This document shows, one piece after another, positions 54,274-63,695 of a stretch of 64,000 bases of DNA. The stretch is from NCBI RefSeq assembly GCF_963518785.1, contig NZ_CAUQKJ010000006.1:1-64000 (forward strand), read 5' to 3'. Each line of letters begins with the position of its first letter. Position 1 is the first letter of the stretch. The stretch comes from an uncultured Campylobacter sp. GTDB taxonomy: Bacteria; Campylobacterota; Campylobacteria; Campylobacterales; Campylobacteraceae. The notes under the pieces were generated by a model. The model ran no database searches. It had not been told where the DNA came from and saw only the letters and a program-made list of their open reading frames with translations. Made by a program: the position numbers and the translations under genes.

Positions 54274-55394
54274 AGCCCTTCTATTACGCTCTCTTGAATT
54301 TCATCAAATTTAAGTACGCTCTTGCCTCCGTGATCTTTAGCGAAGGTCTTAGCCGCGCTCTCGCTATCAAATGGAATGAGCTCGTCGCCCATCGGCCCTA
54401 AGACATTGGAGCCAAGCACGAAAAAGGCGCTTTTAGCATCGATCTTATGAAGCTTATAGTAGTCGGTTACGAAAATTTTATCAAAGCCCTTGCCCTTTTG
54501 GAAGTAGTACTTCATCAGGTCTTTTACGCCGTCAAAATACAGGTTCTCGCCGCCCTGAACCTCTATCATCGCCGCCCAGTTAGGGTTTTTGCCTACTAGC
54601 ATGCCGCAGACCGGGCATTTAGCGCCTTGCGGCACGACGATCTTTTCAGGCTTTTTCGCTTTTGTATCTTTACCGCTGCTGCCTAAATTTGCCGGCGCAT
54701 CCCATAGATACAGCGCCGCGGCTTGCAGGTGTTTGTCGTACTCAGGCTCCTTGCTCGCGCCTTTCGCGTCGCAAGCATTTTTGAGATGAGCTTTAAGCTC
54801 GGAGATGGCTTTGAAGTTTTTCGCTTCGGTTTTAGCGCAGTTTGTCTCATAAAATTCCTTACCGTGCGCGTAAACGCCGCCCTCACGCTTGGCTTTAATC
54901 ATCTTATTATCGCCCTCAAAATCCTGCCCCGCAATCTCGTAGGCTTTGGCGAAGCTCACTATCTCGCCGCCGTTTTCGGCTTGAAATTCTTTAGCGTCGG
55001 CTTCGGTTGAGAAGGCGTATTTGCTATTGCGGCTCATCGTGCCTTTGACCTTGCTGCCCACGACGTAAAAGGCTTTATTTACGTCGATTAAATTTAGATT
55101 TTTCGTATCGACAACCTGCGCATCGCTTGGAATTTTACCGCCCGTAATCTCGTACAAGCAGTGCAGAGAAGCTACTTGCTTGCCGTTTACAACATGGTTG
55201 GTTTTATAAAATTTAACCAGGCTCATTCCGCAAACGGCGCAGTATTCTTTACCCTCTCCGCTTCCTACAAGCGTAGCTTTGCTTGGATCCACGCTTTGAA
55301 ACATAGGCTTTGCCGGCTTATTAGCCCCATCCATGGAGGCGCCGCAAACGAGCGCGACGAGCGCGGCCGAAGCCAAAAACGAACGTAAAATCAT
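54270..55394 (-). CDS. mccL: Double NosL-domain protein with a degenerate cytochrome-like middle (MccL-type)
   Basis: 374 residues, signal peptide about 1-19. NosL domain 1 carries CAVCGM (C52, C55), domain 2 carries CPVCGM (C260, C263); each then shows the F..D / FYVVGS or FFVLGS pattern of the family. Between them (about 165-245) a stretch resembles a class I cytochrome c (HGKEFYETNCA, ELKAHLKNAC, HLQAAALYLWD) but has no CXXCH, so it should not bind haem c. In Wolinella the NosL-like MccL of the sulfite system is thought to deliver copper to MccA, which has a haem-copper site. AAGGAGATAGT precedes the ATG. Confidence 0.8.
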   Translation of the reverse strand: MILRSFLASAALVALVCGASMDGANKPAKPMFQSVDPSKATLVGSGEGKEYCAVCGMSLVKFYKTNHVVNGKQVASLHCLYEITGGKIPSDAQVVDTKNLNLIDVNKAFYVVGSKVKGTMSRNSKYAFSTEADAKEFQAENGGEIVSFAKAYEIAGQDFEGDNKMIKAKREGGVYAHGKEFYETNCAKTEAKNFKAISELKAHLKNACDAKGASKEPEYDKHLQAAALYLWDAPANLGSSGKDTKAKKPEKIVVPQGAKCPVCGMLVGKNPNWAAMIEVQGGENLYFDGVKDLMKYYFQKGKGFDKIFVTDYYKLHKIDAKSAFFVLGSNVLGPMGDELIPFDSESAAKTFAKDHGGKSVLKFDEIQESVIEGL

Positions 55395-55425
55395 ACTATC
55401 TCCTTAAAAATTTGATGTTTTAAAT

Positions 55426-56259
55426 TTACTTACTAATCGAGTTTAAAAATTCCAAATTCTCGCAGCCCATCTTAATGCCGCCGTCGCAGCTTTTTTTGAA
55501 AAGCTCTTTTGCTTTGGCGTTATCGGACTTCACGCCCTTACCTTCGGCATACATTATGGCTAAGTTATTGCAGCCGTCGAAGTGTCCGAGGTTGCACGCC
55601 TTTTCATACTGCTGCTTTGCCTGCTTATAATCCTGGTCTACTCCTTGCCCGAAAGCGTATAGATAACCTAGATTGTTGCAGCCGATGCCGATGTCGCCGC
55701 CGCAAGCTTTTTCGTAAAAAATTTTAGCCTTTGCGAAGCTTTGCTCCACGCCCTCGCCCTTTAGATACAGATAGCCCAGGTTGTTGCAGCCCATCATATC
55801 GCCGTAGGTGCAGGCCTTCTCATAAAGGCTCGCCGCCTTAGCGACGTCCTTTGCGAGCCCCGCGCCGTTTGCGTATAAAAGTCCGAGCGAGGTGCAGCCT
55901 TCATTATCTTTGCAAGCCTTTTCGTAATAAGCCGCGGCTTTGGTAAAATTTTGATTCGCGCCGTTGCCGCTTTCGTAGATATAGCCTAGATTGTTGCATG
56001 CAAGCGCAAATTTAGCGCTGCACGCCTTCTCGTAGAGGCTAATCGCTTTTTCGAAATTTTTCTCTACGTTGCCGGTGCCCTCAAAATACAAAACGGCTAG
56101 ATTATAGCAGCCCGAAGCTTTATTTTCCAAACCGCACGCTCGCTCGTAAATTTCTGCGAGTTTTTTATGATCGCCGCTTTGCTGTGCCTGAATGCCCTCG
56201 CTGATAAAGCCCGCGTTTGCCGCGGCAGCCAAGGCTAACGCTATTAGAAATTTTTTCAA
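55426..56259 (-). CDS. Sel1-repeat protein, exported
   Basis: 277 residues with a signal peptide (about 1-17) and about seven Sel1-like repeats of 34-36 residues, each with the A.G/CNNLGYLY/G.G.. pattern. Every repeat has paired Cys (AC...C/GC NN), like the disulfide-linked Hcp-type proteins of Helicobacter and Campylobacter. It starts with TTG at 56259, supported by AAAGGAGTAAAT. It lies ten bases after ccsA1 and is probably co-transcribed. A scaffold role in periplasmic assembly is likely; the partner is unknown. Confidence 0.85.
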   Translation of the reverse strand: MKKFLIALALAAAANAGFISEGIQAQQSGDHKKLAEIYERACGLENKASGCYNLAVLYFEGTGNVEKNFEKAISLYEKACSAKFALACNNLGYIYESGNGANQNFTKAAAYYEKACKDNEGCTSLGLLYANGAGLAKDVAKAASLYEKACTYGDMMGCNNLGYLYLKGEGVEQSFAKAKIFYEKACGGDIGIGCNNLGYLYAFGQGVDQDYKQAKQQYEKACNLGHFDGCNNLAIMYAEGKGVKSDNAKAKELFKKSCDGGIKMGCENLEFLNSISK

Positions 56260-56269
56260 ATTTACTCCT

Positions 56270-58960
56270 TTATATCGTTTTTACGTCCCTGCCCCTGAAG
56301 GCAAGAGCGATTATTAAAAAGACCGCCGCTATTATACAATAAAACGGCGCGGGTATATGCGGTGCGTCTCCCGCGGCGTAAGAGTGCATGCCGGTGAGGT
56401 AGAAATTTACGCCGAAATAGGTCATTATGATCGAGCTATACGCGAGCGTCGAGCTCACGCAATAAACATAGATCGAGCCGAGCTTCGGGATAAATTTCAG
56501 ATGCAGCACGATCGCATAGACGATGATCGAGACATACGACCAGGTCTCTTTGCTATCCCAGCCCCAGTATCGCCCCCAACTCTCATTCGCCCACACGCCG
56601 CCGAAGAAATTTCCGAGCGTCAGCATCGAAAGCCCCACGATGAGGCTGATCTCGTTGATCGCCGTTATATATCTGATCTGAGCGTTGAGTCGTTCGCGAT
56701 TGGCGCTGCTTTTAAGCACCATCAAAACAAGAGCCAAAAGACCGAGCAGACAGCTAAGCCCTAAAAATCCGTAGCTAGCCGTGATAACCGAGACGTGGAT
56801 GCTAAGCCAATACGATTTTAGCACCGGCACGAGATTGGTAATCTGCGGATTTACGAAGCTCATATGCGCTACTAGCATCACAATACTAGCTAGCAAACAG
56901 CTCGCGCTTAGCGTAAGTAGGGACTTTCTAAAAAATATGATCCCCGCAAGCGCCGCCGACCAGCCGATGTAGATCATCGATTCATAGCTATCGCTCCACG
57001 GCGCGTGGCCCGAGACGTACCAGCGCAACGCAAGCGCAAGGGTATGTGCCGCAAAGCTTGTAGCAAAGGTCGCAAATAAAATTTTTTGCGCGAGCATGAA
57101 GCGCTTACCGCAAAGCGCGCCGAAAAGCGCCAATATTAGAGCTACGCCGCCTAGGATCATATAGCAATAAACGAGCTTTTTGAAAACCGAAGCTTTGTTG
57201 TAAAACACCTCGGCCTTGACGCGACTAACGCTAGGCAAAATTTCCCTCGAGGTGGCTCTTTGGTAGTTTTTCAGCTCTGCAAGTGCTGCATCCGCTTTAG
57301 CCCAATCATTATCCGAAATTCCGTCTTGCAAGCCGTTTAGATAATCATTTAGCACGCCTTTGATCTGCGGCGCGATCCTATAATCCGCAAAGGCGTCGTT
57401 CGGCGAGAGCCACGCGTTTTGCGGGTCGTTCGGCACGGGGATAAATTTAAAAAACACCCCTCTAAAGGTTAGATACGCGATATTTAGCCGCTCGTCGAAT
57501 TTAATCAGCTCGTTATCGAGCACGCCGCGGCGCGAGGCGCTTTTTTCATTCGCCTCGTCCAGGGCGTGGGCGAGCTTGTAGTTGCCGTTTTCATCAAAGA
57601 CCGAATTAAAGCTCGCATATCGCTCCTGCGGCGCCAAGCCCAGCATCTTTTTGATCTCGTCGTTTTTGATCTTGATGATCTTTTGATCGCGCCAGAAAGC
57701 GGGATTTAGGCTCATTCCTAGGATCATCTGCTCAGCGCTTAAGCCGTAGAGCGAATCCGTGCCTGAAATTTTATTTACGATCTCGCTTGCTTCGGTGCTA
57801 AGCGGCTTGATCCTGCCCATGTAATCTTGCACCAAAAGCTCCGCAAACGCGCCGTTTGCATGAACGCGCGAGTTGGCTTTAAGGTTTTGCAGATAGTTTT
57901 CATCCGCGGCGCGAAGCTCAATGCTGAAAAAAAGCGGCGCGATTAGAAGAAGCGCGGCGGGCGCATTATTTTTGATAAATTTAGCTAGCTTTTTAAACCT
58001 GCTGCCGGCGGTAAAAAGATTGCCGATAAATCCGACGCAAAGCAAGAAATAGCCGAAATAAGTGGGGATTTTACCCGGATCGCGATTAAGCTCCAGCACC
58101 GTGCCCAGCTCGTCGGTATCGTAGGAGGATTGAAAGAGCTTAAAGCCGCCAAAGTTTAGCGGGTGGTTCATATAAATTTCATGCTCCCCCACGCTCTTGC
58201 CCTCTTTTAAAATTTCAACGTCACTAGCATAGGATGACGGGCTTTGCGAGCCCGGGTAGCGTTCGAGCTTAAATTTCAAAAGCTTTACCGCAAACGGAAG
58301 CTCTATGAGCTTCGAGCCCCAGCTTAGCATTATCTCCTCGCCGTCAAAATTTAAAATTTTGGGCTCGCCGAGCCAGCCAGCGCCGCCGCGCAGCTGCGCT
58401 TCTTGCTCGCTTCCGCCCTCAAAGCCCGCTTTTACCGCAAGCGTGCCCTGCTCGCCTTTGGGCGCGGGTTTGTAGGAGCTAAATTTGACGGTGAAGCTTT
58501 TAGAATTTATACTTTGCGTGAAGCTAAAATCGTTATCGCCGATCTGGCTTAAATTTAGCGGATGCTCAAACAGCGCGTCTTGCGTGCGGATTTGCAAGTA
58601 TGGCTTGACGCTTACCATCTCGTTTTCGCTCTCGCCCGCCCTTACGTGCAGCACGCCCTCGGTGCCGAAATAGCGCGTCAGCGCCGCGCCGATAAAGATG
58701 ACGATAAATGCCGCATGAAGCACGAAGGAGCCGAAGCGGCGCCACATTTTGGTTTTAATTATAATGCCGAGCAGGCTCAGCGTCGCAGCACCCATGACGC
58801 ACTCGTACCAGCGCGCCTCATAGACTAAAATTTTAGCCGTTTGCGTATCGTAAATGCTCTCTAAAAAGGTTGCGACGCCGGCACCTGCGGCTAGAATAAA
58901 AAGGAGGCAGAGCGCAAACTTGTAAGAGATGAAAAATTTTAATATTTTTAGCGCGCTCAT
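56270..58960 (-). CDS. ccsA1: CcsA1, ResB-ResC fused cytochrome c haem lyase (CX15CH-dedicated type)
   Basis: 896 residues. The N-terminal ResB/CcsB part has membrane helices and a large periplasmic loop; the C-terminal ResC/CcsA part holds the haem-handling WWD motif GVWANESWGRYWGWDSKETW (in pieces WGRYWGWDS, KETW) near residue 800 with flanking His residues. Epsilonproteobacteria use fused CcsBA for haem attachment, and in Wolinella the copy in the mcc cluster, CcsA1, is needed for the CX15CH haem site of MccA. The gene is in the same place here. It starts 15 bases after mccD with GGAGGGTTA. Confidence 0.92.
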   Translation of the reverse strand: MSALKILKFFISYKFALCLLFILAAGAGVATFLESIYDTQTAKILVYEARWYECVMGAATLSLLGIIIKTKMWRRFGSFVLHAAFIVIFIGAALTRYFGTEGVLHVRAGESENEMVSVKPYLQIRTQDALFEHPLNLSQIGDNDFSFTQSINSKSFTVKFSSYKPAPKGEQGTLAVKAGFEGGSEQEAQLRGGAGWLGEPKILNFDGEEIMLSWGSKLIELPFAVKLLKFKLERYPGSQSPSSYASDVEILKEGKSVGEHEIYMNHPLNFGGFKLFQSSYDTDELGTVLELNRDPGKIPTYFGYFLLCVGFIGNLFTAGSRFKKLAKFIKNNAPAALLLIAPLFFSIELRAADENYLQNLKANSRVHANGAFAELLVQDYMGRIKPLSTEASEIVNKISGTDSLYGLSAEQMILGMSLNPAFWRDQKIIKIKNDEIKKMLGLAPQERYASFNSVFDENGNYKLAHALDEANEKSASRRGVLDNELIKFDERLNIAYLTFRGVFFKFIPVPNDPQNAWLSPNDAFADYRIAPQIKGVLNDYLNGLQDGISDNDWAKADAALAELKNYQRATSREILPSVSRVKAEVFYNKASVFKKLVYCYMILGGVALILALFGALCGKRFMLAQKILFATFATSFAAHTLALALRWYVSGHAPWSDSYESMIYIGWSAALAGIIFFRKSLLTLSASCLLASIVMLVAHMSFVNPQITNLVPVLKSYWLSIHVSVITASYGFLGLSCLLGLLALVLMVLKSSANRERLNAQIRYITAINEISLIVGLSMLTLGNFFGGVWANESWGRYWGWDSKETWSYVSIIVYAIVLHLKFIPKLGSIYVYCVSSTLAYSSIIMTYFGVNFYLTGMHSYAAGDAPHIPAPFYCIIAAVFLIIALAFRGRDVKTI

Positions 58961-58975
58961 TAACCCTCCGCAGTT

Positions 58976-59947
58976 TTACATTATTATATCGTAAGTTTGT
59001 CCCGCGTATAGTATAAACATTCTAAGAAGTAATACTCCGACCACGCTGGCAAGCGCGCTCGCGTAGAACGCAAACGCAGAGTGAGCGATCTTTTTGCCCA
59101 GTGCGAAATTTAAAACGAGCGGTACGCAAAAGCCTACGCCCACGACGCCCAGCCAAAACATCTTCGCATAAAATCCCTCGCTAAATGCGACGCTAGCGGC
59201 TTTTTGCACGTCGCTGCCCGTTATTAGTGAGACGAAAATCATGCCGATTAGTAAAATTTCCATCGCTAAAACCGGCCACTCGACCGCGTGTAAAATTTTA
59301 AGATCGCCGCCGTGCAGCTCAGCTTTAAAGAAAAGCGCGGCTATTAGGCTTGAGCCTGCGATGCCCGCAGATAGGCCCGACGCCACGAAAAGCGCAGGTA
59401 AAACGGCTGTATTAAGGATAGGAAATCTAACCAAAACCGAGATCAAAAAGCCCGTATAGGCGCAGATCGCAACCGCAAAAACAAGCGTAAGCGCAAGAAG
59501 CAGCGGGCGAAGCGCGTTTAAAATTTTCATTACGAGCGTGAAAAGCCCTTTTAAAAAAGTAAGTCTACGCGATAAAAATCCGCCAAGATCAGCTTCAAAT
59601 GCATAAAGGCATGCTACGAAGCTAAGCGGGATATAGACGCAAAGCGCCGCCACGCCCACGGACATAACCGAGGTAAAGTTATAATTAATCAAAATTTTCC
59701 AAAAAAGTAGTGGTCGCTCTAAATCGGCTACTAGACAAACCATACCTAGAAGGATAGTGACGAAAGATAGCAGCGACGCAGCCTTAAATAGCGGCGTGCT
59801 TTCGGTCTGCTTTTTATAAAATTTGACGAGGATCGCGACTATTAACGCGCCGCCGCTCATACCCGCTAGCAAAAGATAAACCGCGATCGGCCAGCCCCAC
59901 TCCACGCCGTGCGAGAAGGTCGCAGTGAAATTTATAGCTCCGTTCAT
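58976..59947 (-). CDS. mccD: MccD, NrfD-family membrane quinol-interacting subunit
   Basis: 323 residues with about eight to nine transmembrane helices, NrfD/PsrC type (opening FSHGVEWGWPIAVYLLLAGMSGGA as FSHGVEWGWPIAVYLLLAG then MSGGA). It should oxidise menaquinol and pass electrons to the iron-sulfur subunit encoded just upstream; in Wolinella MccC and MccD serve the sulfite reductase MccA. Its ribosome binding site (AGGAG) lies inside the last codons of mccC, a coupled arrangement. Confidence 0.92.
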   Translation of the reverse strand: MNGAINFTATFSHGVEWGWPIAVYLLLAGMSGGALIVAILVKFYKKQTESTPLFKAASLLSFVTILLGMVCLVADLERPLLFWKILINYNFTSVMSVGVAALCVYIPLSFVACLYAFEADLGGFLSRRLTFLKGLFTLVMKILNALRPLLLALTLVFAVAICAYTGFLISVLVRFPILNTAVLPALFVASGLSAGIAGSSLIAALFFKAELHGGDLKILHAVEWPVLAMEILLIGMIFVSLITGSDVQKAASVAFSEGFYAKMFWLGVVGVGFCVPLVLNFALGKKIAHSAFAFYASALASVVGVLLLRMFILYAGQTYDIIM

Positions 59948-59948
59948 G

Positions 59949-60662
59949 TCACACTCCTAGTTTTACCGCAGGAATATAGCGCAGGCTCGGCTTCGTGCCG
60001 CACTCAGGATGCATGCGCAGGCTATCTTTTACGCGAAGTAGCTTGCTGATGTGCGATTCTTCGTCGTTTAGATCGCCGAATACGATCGCCTCGTATCTGC
60101 ACGCCTCGATGCAGGCGGGCTCGTGGCCGTCTTTTAAATTTGTATCTAAGCAGAAGTTGCAGCTCTCTGCGGCTTTGGTTTCGTGGTTTATGAAGCGCAC
60201 GTCGTAAGGACAGGCGACGATGCAGTATTTACAGGCGATGCAGTCGTCGGTGTTCATCGTAGTGATGCCGGTTTTTTCGTCCTTGTGACAGGCTTTTGTC
60301 GGGCAAACTTTTACGCACGGCGCGTCCTCACACTGCTGACAAGATACTCTGACGTAGCGCTTTTCTTTTAAATTTAGCGGATCGGTTTTATCCTCTATAA
60401 AAAGCCTCATCTGGCCTTTCGGAACCAAATTTACCTTTTTACAGGCGATCTCGCAGTCGGTGCAGCCCACGCATTTGTTCTGATCAAAGATCATGCCGTA
60501 GTGCGGCTTTTTCGGCTCTTGCTTTTTGACGCTCGCGTTTGCGTCTTGCGCGCTTTTATCCGCGCCGTCGCCGTTTTGCGCAAGTAAATTTGAGGCAATT
60601 GCGCCGAGCCCCAAAGAGCCGAGTGCGGCGGATTTTATAAAATTTCTTCTTTGCTTTTGCAT
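59949..60662 (-). CDS. mccC: MccC, periplasmic four-cluster ferredoxin (NrfC type)
   Basis: 237 residues. The N terminus QRRNFIKS is a twin-arginine motif followed by a hydrophobic stretch, so the folded protein is exported by Tat. Four cysteine groups for [4Fe-4S] clusters: CVGCTDCEIACKK, CQQCEDAPCVKVCP, CIACKYCIVACP and CNFCLD...CIEAC. It transfers electrons from MccD to the cytochrome. Located 28 bases after mccB with AGGAGAATATG. Confidence 0.93.
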   Translation of the reverse strand: MQKQRRNFIKSAALGSLGLGAIASNLLAQNGDGADKSAQDANASVKKQEPKKPHYGMIFDQNKCVGCTDCEIACKKVNLVPKGQMRLFIEDKTDPLNLKEKRYVRVSCQQCEDAPCVKVCPTKACHKDEKTGITTMNTDDCIACKYCIVACPYDVRFINHETKAAESCNFCLDTNLKDGHEPACIEACRYEAIVFGDLNDEESHISKLLRVKDSLRMHPECGTKPSLRYIPAVKLGV

Positions 60663-60690
60663 ATTCTCCTCCGACTAAATTTAAGCAAAA

Positions 60691-61464
60691 CTACTTCGTT
60701 TTGTTCGCGTCGTGAAAGCTTTTAGCCTCGCTCTCGCTAAGTTTTTTCGCTGCTTCGGCGAGCTCACCGGGCTTTAAAACTTTTAGTAGTTCTGCTTCAA
60801 AAATCACCACAGAACCCGCAGGAATTCTATCTACGTCCACGTTGCCGTAGGCTAAATTACTAGGGATTGTAAATTTATATTTCGAGCCCGTATTCATCAA
60901 AAGCAATCCCTCGCGCAATCCGTCGATTAAGCCTATCATAGAAAGATGCGCCGGAATTTTAGATGCGAAAGTATCGTCAAATACGCTACCATTCGTCAAA
61001 TACGCCTTGTAGTTCATCACCACTACGCTCTCAGGTTTTGGCTTTTCGCCCATGCCTAGCTTTAGAATTTCATATTGAAGACCGGATTTTGTGGTTTTAA
61101 CGTCTGGATTTTTGGCATTTTTCGCCATAAATTCCTTGCCTGCTTTTAAATTTTTATCAAGCTCCGCTTTGGAATTTGTTTCTACGATCTTATTTAGCTT
61201 ATCGGCTCTTTGATTCAAAAGCGCAATAATTTCCTCATCTTTTAGCTTCTGCTGCTTTTTAAGAGCGTCCAAAAACCCCTCTATCACCGCATCTAAGTCG
61301 TATTTGACGCCTAATGCGGCTTGTGAATGCAGCTGGTTTGAAACATAGCTTCCGGTAGAAGCTCCGATGCTATAAGATTCTTTTTGTTCTTGCGTAGTTA
61401 AATTCGCGCCCAACGCGCAGCTTGCCAAAACGATAGGCAAGAAAATTTTCAGTCTTTTTTGCAT
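60691..61464 (-). CDS. mccB: MccB, exported FKBP-type peptidyl-prolyl isomerase
   Basis: 257 residues. Signal peptide about 1-20, an FkpA-like helical dimerisation domain (about 25-125), and a C-terminal FKBP domain (about 130-235) with VVVMNYKAYLTNGSVFDDTF, EGLLLMNTGSKYKFTIPSNLAYG (in two pieces) and AGSVVIFEAELLKV. In Wolinella the equivalent MccB is encoded directly after mccA and is proposed to assist folding or haem attachment of MccA. A strong hairpin separates it from mccA. Confidence 0.92.
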   Translation of the reverse strand: MQKRLKIFLPIVLASCALGANLTTQEQKESYSIGASTGSYVSNQLHSQAALGVKYDLDAVIEGFLDALKKQQKLKDEEIIALLNQRADKLNKIVETNSKAELDKNLKAGKEFMAKNAKNPDVKTTKSGLQYEILKLGMGEKPKPESVVVMNYKAYLTNGSVFDDTFASKIPAHLSMIGLIDGLREGLLLMNTGSKYKFTIPSNLAYGNVDVDRIPAGSVVIFEAELLKVLKPGELAEAAKKLSESEAKSFHDANKTK

Positions 61465-61481
61465 ACATTTGCCTTTTAAAT

Positions 61482-61511
61482 TTCGGGGCCGCGAACTTAC
61501 GCGACCCCGAA
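61482..61511 (-). promoter_or_regulatory. Strong hairpin between mccA and mccB
   Basis: A 12-bp stem (TTCGGGGTCGCG with CGCGGCCCCGAA on the minus strand, one G-T pair) and a 6-base loop lies four bases after the mccA stop. It is followed by ATTTAAAAGGC, which lacks a proper U-tract and holds the mccB site. Like the nosZ-nosB hairpin, it probably raises the amount of the first message relative to the accessory genes. Confidence 0.75.
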
Positions 61512-61515
61512 AGAA

Positions 61516-63591
61516 TTATAAATTATTATTTAGAATTCTTTGAGCCTCTTTGATATACTCTTTAGCGGCTTCTAGCCTTTGCTTAGTATATTTAAAGCCA
61601 TGCATTCCCCATGAGCCGTCTTTTTCGATAAGATCGACGGTGTCTTGAGCTTTTTCGATCAGCTCGTAAACGCGAGTTTTGTCGCTGGAGTTAAGCTTTT
61701 TAGTCTCAAGGATAGAGTAAATTCCTTGAATACCGATCTTAACTTGCGAGAAGTCGCTCTTAATCGGAGTTTGCCAGCCCATAACCTCATCGTAAACCTG
61801 CTTTTGGTTCTTGAAGTGAAGCGTCTCTTTTAGCTCGGAAACGACAGGGCTGTGGCAGCCTTTGGTATCTTGCATATCTTTATCCGCCCAAGACGTTCTT
61901 GCGCACGACCACATAAGATCGACGAAATTTCGTCCATCTTTATTTCTTTGGAAGTGCCAATCTTTCGCATCTCTTGGGCCTTTAGCGGCATCGCCTGCGA
62001 CTAGAGATTTTCTAGCAGGATCGATATCGATCTTCCAGATGTGCGATCTTCTTTGAGTATCAAATCCCGCGTTGTCTTGGAACTGAATAGCATAGAAGTT
62101 CTCGCAGCTCATCATAAACGGCATGTGGCAAGATGCGCAGGTGTTGTCTTTATGCGTATCGGCTCTTGCGGCGATGTAGGCTTGCTCTTGGTGGCAATCT
62201 TTGCACTCTTTTGTGATCTTAGGCTTTGTATAAAACGCACTCAAATAGCCCTGCTCGGAGTTGTAATTTACGCCCTTGACGCTCTTGTCGCCTACGACAG
62301 GTCCTGTATTATCGTGCGGATCGTGGCAGGTTACGCAGCGCATACCCTTATCATAGTGAGCAGTGAAATATGACTGTGAGCCCTCGGAGCCGCAGCCAGG
62401 ACCCATAGATTTAAATTTAGAGCTAAGAGATAGATCGGGATTTCCGTTGTTTAGTGGATTAGCACGAGCTAAATCAGGGCTATAGTTAAATCTTTGGTGG
62501 CAGCGTTCGCAGTTTGAGGTTCTAAAATTTGTAGCGCCGTCAAGGTGACCACCCGCTCCATGGCACTCTTCGCAGGTGATACCCTTGGAGATAGTGTGCT
62601 TTTGAAGCTCTTTTGCGTTACCCAAAGCAGCATAGAATTCTTTTTTAGTTTTAAAATCGAATTTGAATGGGTGGCAGACTTCGCAGTACGAGCTGTTTGC
62701 TTGGAAAAACATCGATTTTTTGTATTTCGCAGCATACGACGCAAGACCTCTTACGTAACCGCCGTTATCGCCGTATTCCTCAAGCGTGCCCGGGAATTCC
62801 GGAACGATCTTTTTGATCTTTTTGACCGTCTCATCATCTAAATTTAACGCCCAGGTCCTTTGGAATTGGTTGCCGCCGGCTACGATTTGACCGGTGCCAT
62901 CTCTTAGCAAACCGCCCTCTACGTGATAGGTTCCGCGTAGAAGCCATGCATCTACGTAGCCGAATTTTGTCCTTAAGTGTCCCACGGTCGCATAAATTAC
63001 GTCAGGGGTAATACCTTTTGGAAGGATCGACGCCGTATCTGGGCTAAATACAGGATCGGTTAGGTTGTTATTAACCTCCGGGTGCTCGCCCGGGAAGCGG
63101 ATAGTAGTGGCGTGGCGCGATCTGCTCCATGTCTCATACTGTGCAGGGTGGCACTCGCCGCATTTTTCAGGACCTATGAATTTATTCGGAAATTGCAAAG
63201 AAGAGCCCGCAGGGATTCTATACATCATAGAGCTATAGCCCTTGCCGTCGTCTCTTTTGCTAGCCTTCGAAAAGTCAAATCCATGCCCTTCCGCAAGCCA
63301 CTCCAAACCTCGGTCGTGTACATCCATCTTACCGACCGTCTTACCGCCGTATTTGGTAAAAATCGGGTGATTTTTAAATAGCCAGTCATACATCTCTCGC
63401 TCTTCTACGACGTAGTCCTGCAAGGATATGACGCCTCTGCTTTGCAACGTGCCCTTAGGATTTGCGATGACGTCGCGCGATTTTTGCGACATTTCCATCT
63501 CATGCCCCATGCCTTCATCGGCACAGGCTCCTGCGGCAAAAATGCTAATACAGGCGAGCGCGCCTAGTAGCATCTTATTCCATTTTTTCAT
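61516..63591 (-). CDS. mccA: MccA, octahaem cytochrome c sulfite reductase
   Basis: 691 residues from ATG 63591, chosen because AAAGGAGGAGCC precedes it; an upstream in-frame start at 63612 has no site. Signal peptide about 1-26. Seven CXXCH motifs (first at C144-H148: CGECH, CEVCH, CEECH, CERCH, CVTCH, CKDCH, CASCH) and one CX15CH motif (C563 to C579-H580), the hallmark of MccA. In Wolinella it reduces sulfite to sulfide in the periplasm at a haem-copper centre; the free CGSEGSQ stretch near 400 may hold the copper Cys. Co-encoded with its isomerase, quinol dehydrogenase and haem lyase. Confidence 0.95.
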   Translation of the reverse strand: MKKWNKMLLGALACISIFAAGACADEGMGHEMEMSQKSRDVIANPKGTLQSRGVISLQDYVVEEREMYDWLFKNHPIFTKYGGKTVGKMDVHDRGLEWLAEGHGFDFSKASKRDDGKGYSSMMYRIPAGSSLQFPNKFIGPEKCGECHPAQYETWSRSRHATTIRFPGEHPEVNNNLTDPVFSPDTASILPKGITPDVIYATVGHLRTKFGYVDAWLLRGTYHVEGGLLRDGTGQIVAGGNQFQRTWALNLDDETVKKIKKIVPEFPGTLEEYGDNGGYVRGLASYAAKYKKSMFFQANSSYCEVCHPFKFDFKTKKEFYAALGNAKELQKHTISKGITCEECHGAGGHLDGATNFRTSNCERCHQRFNYSPDLARANPLNNGNPDLSLSSKFKSMGPGCGSEGSQSYFTAHYDKGMRCVTCHDPHDNTGPVVGDKSVKGVNYNSEQGYLSAFYTKPKITKECKDCHQEQAYIAARADTHKDNTCASCHMPFMMSCENFYAIQFQDNAGFDTQRRSHIWKIDIDPARKSLVAGDAAKGPRDAKDWHFQRNKDGRNFVDLMWSCARTSWADKDMQDTKGCHSPVVSELKETLHFKNQKQVYDEVMGWQTPIKSDFSQVKIGIQGIYSILETKKLNSSDKTRVYELIEKAQDTVDLIEKDGSWGMHGFKYTKQRLEAAKEYIKEAQRILNNNL

Positions 63592-63695
63592 GGCTCCTCC
63601 TTTGAAAATCAAATTTTTAAATTAGCAAAGTTTTACGATTGAAATAATACCAACAAAAAAGGGCGAAAAAGGGAGAAATTTAATGAAGTCTAAAT

